Assembly (NCBI GenBank): GCA_964463485.1
Contig: CAYXDO010000009.1
Span: 58,658 to 122,657, forward strand
Reading direction: 5' to 3'
From: CAYXDO01 sp964463485
GTDB lineage: Bacteria > Myxococcota > Kuafuiibacteriia > Kuafuiibacteriales > Kuafuiibacteriaceae
DNA length: 64,000 nt
In this document: positions 61,080 to 64,000 of the stretch, in pieces
Layout of the letters: each line of letters opens with the position of its first letter
Numbering within the stretch: the first letter of the stretch is position 1
Notes under the pieces: generated by a model
What the model was told of the DNA's origin: nothing
The model's database searches: none
The model's input: only the letters and a program-made list of their open reading frames with translations
Program-made: the position numbers and the translations under genes

Positions 61080-62467
61080 CGGAACCATCTCTTCAGGTAC
61101 TCCTGTTCGTCGGGGCTCAAAGAGTCGCTCCAGGTGGCCTCGCCGCCGCGGCCCCGATCGGCGATCGCGCCGGCGCGCGTGGGCCCGCGATACTCTGAAG
61201 GGTCCACGGTGTGCTCACTCTGGCTGAGGCCGGCCGGATCTCCGAGCGCCGCCTTCGCCTTTTCCTTCCCGAAAACCTCCTCAGGTTTGCCGTCGTGAGC
61301 GGTCTTCACCTCGCCGATGAGAAGCGGCGCCGTCCCGGGTCCGCGGCCGGATCCGGTCCCGTGGGCGGATCGGTTCTGAGTCGTGGGGCGTTCGCCGTCG
61401 GACGGTCCGCCCGCGACCCTTTCTGCGATCTCGTCAAGCTGACGCGAGGCGCTCTGCGAACGCATGTTCAGGGCCGTCCGCTGGCCCTCCTCGAGGCGCG
61501 CGATGAGTTGTTCGAGCTCCTGCTGCGACATCGCTGGCGACTCCGTCGCGCTGTCTAGCTGCCGTCTCAGGTCTGGATGGAGCGGCAAGCGGCTCGCCTC
61601 CATGGCTCGCATGAGTTTCCTCAGTCGCTCGGAGGCGCCGGGCCTCTGGGTTGCGGGAGTCTGGGTTGCGGGACCGTCGCCAGGCCCCGTACCGCTGAGT
61701 CGCCTCCCGGCGGCGTCGCCTGGGGCGGCGGTCCTTTCTGCGCCAAGCCCCCGAGCGCTCGCCTGCCGCTCCGTCAGCGCCGACTTGGCGTCGCCGAGGC
61801 CATTCGCGAGCCGGGTGAGGGCGCGGTCGAGCTGTTCGCTGAGCGTGTCGGTCGCCTCGAGCTGTTGGTGCTCATACCATTCGCGAGCCGGCTTGCTCTC
61901 GAGCTCGGCGAGTCGAGCTCGCCAAGTCTCGAGCGCCCGCGGGTCGGCGATCCGCTCATCGTCGAGCCGTTCGATCGCGCCCTCGATTTGGGCCCAAGCG
62001 GCCGGTTGAAACGCGGGTGCGACATTCCGGTCGGAGTCGGGGGTCGGGACGCGGAGCGCGAGCGCGACGATGGCGAGGCCCGCAGCCACGGGCAGACCGG
62101 CTCCCCGGAGCCGCCACGTCACGACCGGACGCCATCGCGACGGCGATGGCCAGGCGCCAACCCCCGCCAAGGCAGAGCTAAGCTGGTTATCGAGCCTCAA
62201 GCGCCAGTCCAGCTCGGCGAGCGCGTCTGGCACTTCGAGGAAGCGCGGGCGCGCGCGGACGTAGGCGCGGATCCCGATCGCGACGACCCCGGCCGCTCCG
62301 AGCAGCACACCGCCGCCGACCCCGCGTCCGCCCTCCCGAAGGGCCAGGATCAGCGCCGCGTCGAGCGCTCCGAGCACAGCGAAAGCAGGCGCGAAGGCCT
62401 CGAGCCACCACCCGAAGCTCGCGGACCAAGCCAGCCTCCGCGCCTCTCGACCCCAGAACGGATCCAT
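61076..62467 (-). CDS. DUF4175-like membrane protein, first gene of the operon
   Basis: 463 residues from the ATG at 62467. Three hydrophobic helices in the first 145 residues (FGWWLEAFAPAFAVLGALDA, GGVLLGAAGVVAIGIRAY, GLPVAAGLAIVALALRV). The rest is a long, helical and disordered region (ARLEEGQRTALNMRSQSASR) ending SLSPDEQEYLKRWFR, the ending commonly seen in DUF4175-like proteins of such operons. Topology suggests that the tail lies in the periplasm or cytoplasm as a coiled-coil scaffold. Its upstream 189-bp region, shared with the divergent FemAB-like gene, should contain the operon promoter. Confidence 0.82.
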   Translation of the reverse strand: MDPFWGREARRLAWSASFGWWLEAFAPAFAVLGALDAALILALREGGRGVGGGVLLGAAGVVAIGIRAYVRARPRFLEVPDALAELDWRLRLDNQLSSALAGVGAWPSPSRWRPVVTWRLRGAGLPVAAGLAIVALALRVPTPDSDRNVAPAFQPAAWAQIEGAIERLDDERIADPRALETWRARLAELESKPAREWYEHQQLEATDTLSEQLDRALTRLANGLGDAKSALTERQASARGLGAERTAAPGDAAGRRLSGTGPGDGPATQTPATQRPGASERLRKLMRAMEASRLPLHPDLRRQLDSATESPAMSQQELEQLIARLEEGQRTALNMRSQSASRQLDEIAERVAGGPSDGERPTTQNRSAHGTGSGRGPGTAPLLIGEVKTAHDGKPEEVFGKEKAKAALGDPAGLSQSEHTVDPSEYRGPTRAGAIADRGRGGEATWSDSLSPDEQEYLKRWFR

Positions 62468-62656
62468 GTCCACTACAGTATGCCCGAAAGCGGAGCGAGA
62501 ATTCCCATCGAAGGCTACGCCGACGACCGCGCGCCAGGTAACCTGCCAGAGAGCGGGCTGAGTATCCGAATCGTTCGAAGGTCTCTCGAGACGGCCGGTC
62601 ACTGAGTTGTGAGCAATTGGTTTCGGCCCGTCGCCGCGCCATGTTAGTTTCCGGCG

Positions 62657-63760
62657 ATGGTCGACGGCGTGGACCTATCTTGGACCTACCCGATCGCTCC
62701 CGAGGACTGTCTCCGGGTGGCCACCGAAACACCGGGGCTCGATCCAGCGGTCGCGTTCGAGTTCGGCCACCTCGGGCGCACTTGTCGCGCCCTCGGCAAC
62801 TTCGGCCTGCTCTCTTGTGACTTCGGCGATCGGATCATGAGTTGTCCTTTTTACGTTCGGCTCCACGACCTCGCCGATTTCTTCGGCTTCCCGCCCGGAC
62901 GCATCAATCCCCTGACGACTTGCTCCATTCTGTTTCTCGGCCTGCCCTACGACCAGCCGTTCAACTCGGCCACGAAGCTCTTGAGTGAGGTCTCACGCGC
63001 GGGCCGCCTGCTGGCGTTTCAGGAGGCCTTGCGCCGTGTGCTCGCCGAGCTGGGTTGCGAGGGCCTGATCGGCATGGCTACTCCGGCCGACCTCGAGGCG
63101 GGTGGACTTTGGCTTTGGGAACAAATCTATCCCGAGGCCAAGCTCTTGGTTCGGAGCCCGACCATCGAGGACTTCATTCGCAACCTCGGGCCCGGCTCGA
63201 GAAGTAACTTCGGCCGGCGCCTCCGGCGGATTCGAGACGACGACCTCCGCGTCGATACTCTCGGCGCGACCGAAGCCTCGCAGCTGTTGGACCAGCTGTA
63301 TGAGTGTTACGAGCGGTCCTACGAGCGCGCGACGGTGAAGTGGCTCCAGATGCCGAAGTCGTTCTTTACACCGAGTCCCTGGACGGAGCGCTCGGCGACA
63401 TATTTGGTGGCACGACGCGGAACGCACGTCGTCGGCTTCGCGCTGATGGTCGATCGACGTCCGGACTGGTTGAACTATCGAATGGGGATGGCCGACGATC
63501 GCGCCGCCAACGAGTACTTTGCGCTGCTGTTCAGATCCTACGAGCTCGCTGTCGAGCGAAAGTATGACTCTATCTGGCTCGGCCCGACGGCCTATGAAAC
63601 CAAATTCCGACTTCAGGCGTCGTTTCACGAGCGGAGGATGTTCTTCGACCTCCTAGACCCGGAGCTGCGAAAATGGTTCTCGATGGCCGCCAAGTCGGTC
63701 TACGGAAACATTCACCGGGAGCTCCGAAAGTGGCAGCGACCGGACTCGCTCGATCGATGA
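62657..63760 (+). CDS. GNAT/FemAB-like acyltransferase
   Basis: 367 residues from ATG. The C-terminal half (FIRNLGPGSRSNFGRRLRRI, then TYLVARRGTHVVGFALMVDR and LLFRSYELAVERKYDSIWLG) matches the Acetyltransf_6/BioF2-like group of GNAT fold enzymes, related to the FemAB peptide-bridge transferases. The N-terminal half is a second, diverged GNAT-like domain, as in that group. Likely a cytoplasmic enzyme acting on a cell-wall, lipid or amino-sugar substrate; the acceptor is unknown. It is divergent from the Bat/ABC operon. Confidence 0.78.
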   Translation: MVDGVDLSWTYPIAPEDCLRVATETPGLDPAVAFEFGHLGRTCRALGNFGLLSCDFGDRIMSCPFYVRLHDLADFFGFPPGRINPLTTCSILFLGLPYDQPFNSATKLLSEVSRAGRLLAFQEALRRVLAELGCEGLIGMATPADLEAGGLWLWEQIYPEAKLLVRSPTIEDFIRNLGPGSRSNFGRRLRRIRDDDLRVDTLGATEASQLLDQLYECYERSYERATVKWLQMPKSFFTPSPWTERSATYLVARRGTHVVGFALMVDRRPDWLNYRMGMADDRAANEYFALLFRSYELAVERKYDSIWLGPTAYETKFRLQASFHERRMFFDLLDPELRKWFSMAAKSVYGNIHRELRKWQRPDSLDR

Positions 63761-64000
63761 CCGGCGGGTTTCAGTGCGCACCAGGGCGCGTGTCATATTC
63801 AACGAGCAAGTCGGTACCGGAGGCACAACATGCCGGATAGACGGTCGAGCGGGGCAGCTCGGGGCGGACTCACCTAGTGCTCGAGCCGATCTGATCGTCT
63901 GCGTTTGATCGTCTGCGTCTGCGTTTGACCGTCTCGTCTGCGTTTGATCGTCTGCGTCTGCGTCAGATCGTCTGCGTCTGCGTCAGATCGTCTGCGTCTG
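63761..64000. other. Terminal region without an annotated gene
   Basis: 240 bp after the FemAB-like gene. GGAGG at 63819-63823 precedes an ATG at 63830 that opens a 15-codon frame ending at 63877, possibly a decayed or leader reading frame. After that comes the GTCTGC-rich tandem repeat to the window edge. Confidence 0.5.
63888..64000 (+). repeat. Low-complexity tandem repeat to the window end
   Basis: Units of GATCGTCTGCGTCTGCGTCA, with shorter TGATCGTCTGCGTT variants, repeat at least six times and run off the edge of the window. The total length is unknown. Confidence 0.85.

Overview
The window looks like chromosomal DNA of a high-GC member of the Myxococcota, probably a Polyangia or Polyangiales relative. 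The support is the very GC-rich codon use, frequent GTG and TTG starts, 4-nt gene overlaps, a eukaryote-like Ser/Thr kinase, FHA, DUF4388-like and TPR proteins with long Pro/Ala linkers, Uma2 and Rpn nuclease families, and two secreted proteases ending in MYXO-CTERM-like tails. No species can be named from the sequence. A run of exactly 100 N at 28278-28377 marks a draft assembly scaffold gap.

Layout. 1-7.6 kb: the end of a TPR membrane protein, a ComEA-like protein, a UvrD/Rep helicase, tRNA-Ala(CGC), a large TPR membrane protein, a DcrB-like protein and a MoxR ATPase. 7.6-11.3 kb, minus strand: thioredoxin, a hemerythrin-like protein and an FHA protein with about ten DLF motifs. 11.4-17.1 kb: a tight heme operon (115-aa protein, hemX/ccsA-like, hemA, hemC, hemD, hemB, DUF4177-like). 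17.1-18.7 kb: an MBL-fold enzyme behind a perfect palindrome, and an RpoH-like sigma factor. 18.9-26.4 kb: an accessory-looking stretch with a fused pseudo-phosphoesterase/CHAD protein, an Rpn nuclease bounded by a 21-bp direct repeat, a CpaF-like remnant, a penicillin acylase and a frameshifted Uma2 nuclease.

26.5-31.7 kb, minus strand: a DUF4388-like protein broken by the gap inside a 15-bp tandem repeat, a Ser/Thr kinase and a KPVIYLYP protein. 31.9-37.8 kb: a double cNMP-domain protein, a subtilisin, a GNAT, a linker-rich protein, then a convergent intergenic region carrying a roughly 300-bp nested palindrome of hexamers, and a LuxR-type response regulator. 38-41 kb, minus: an unknown protein, a TlpA-like thioredoxin and a Yip1-like membrane protein. 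40.4-50.8 kb, plus: a secreted protein, a matrixin-like protease, a TPR protein, aspartate kinase, an RsbRD_N protein and a coupled set of uncharacterised genes. 50.8-62.5 kb, minus: eight translationally coupled genes joining a MoxR-DUF58-VWA (Bat-like) module to an ABC transporter. 62.6-64 kb: a FemAB-like protein, then low-complexity tandem repeats.

The best candidates for something little described are the eight-gene Bat/ABC operon, the CHAD protein fused to a degenerate phosphoesterase, the nested hexamer palindrome, the 21-bp repeat pair around the Rpn gene, and a two-copy hairpin element, one copy of which sits between 14-bp direct repeats inside a coding end.
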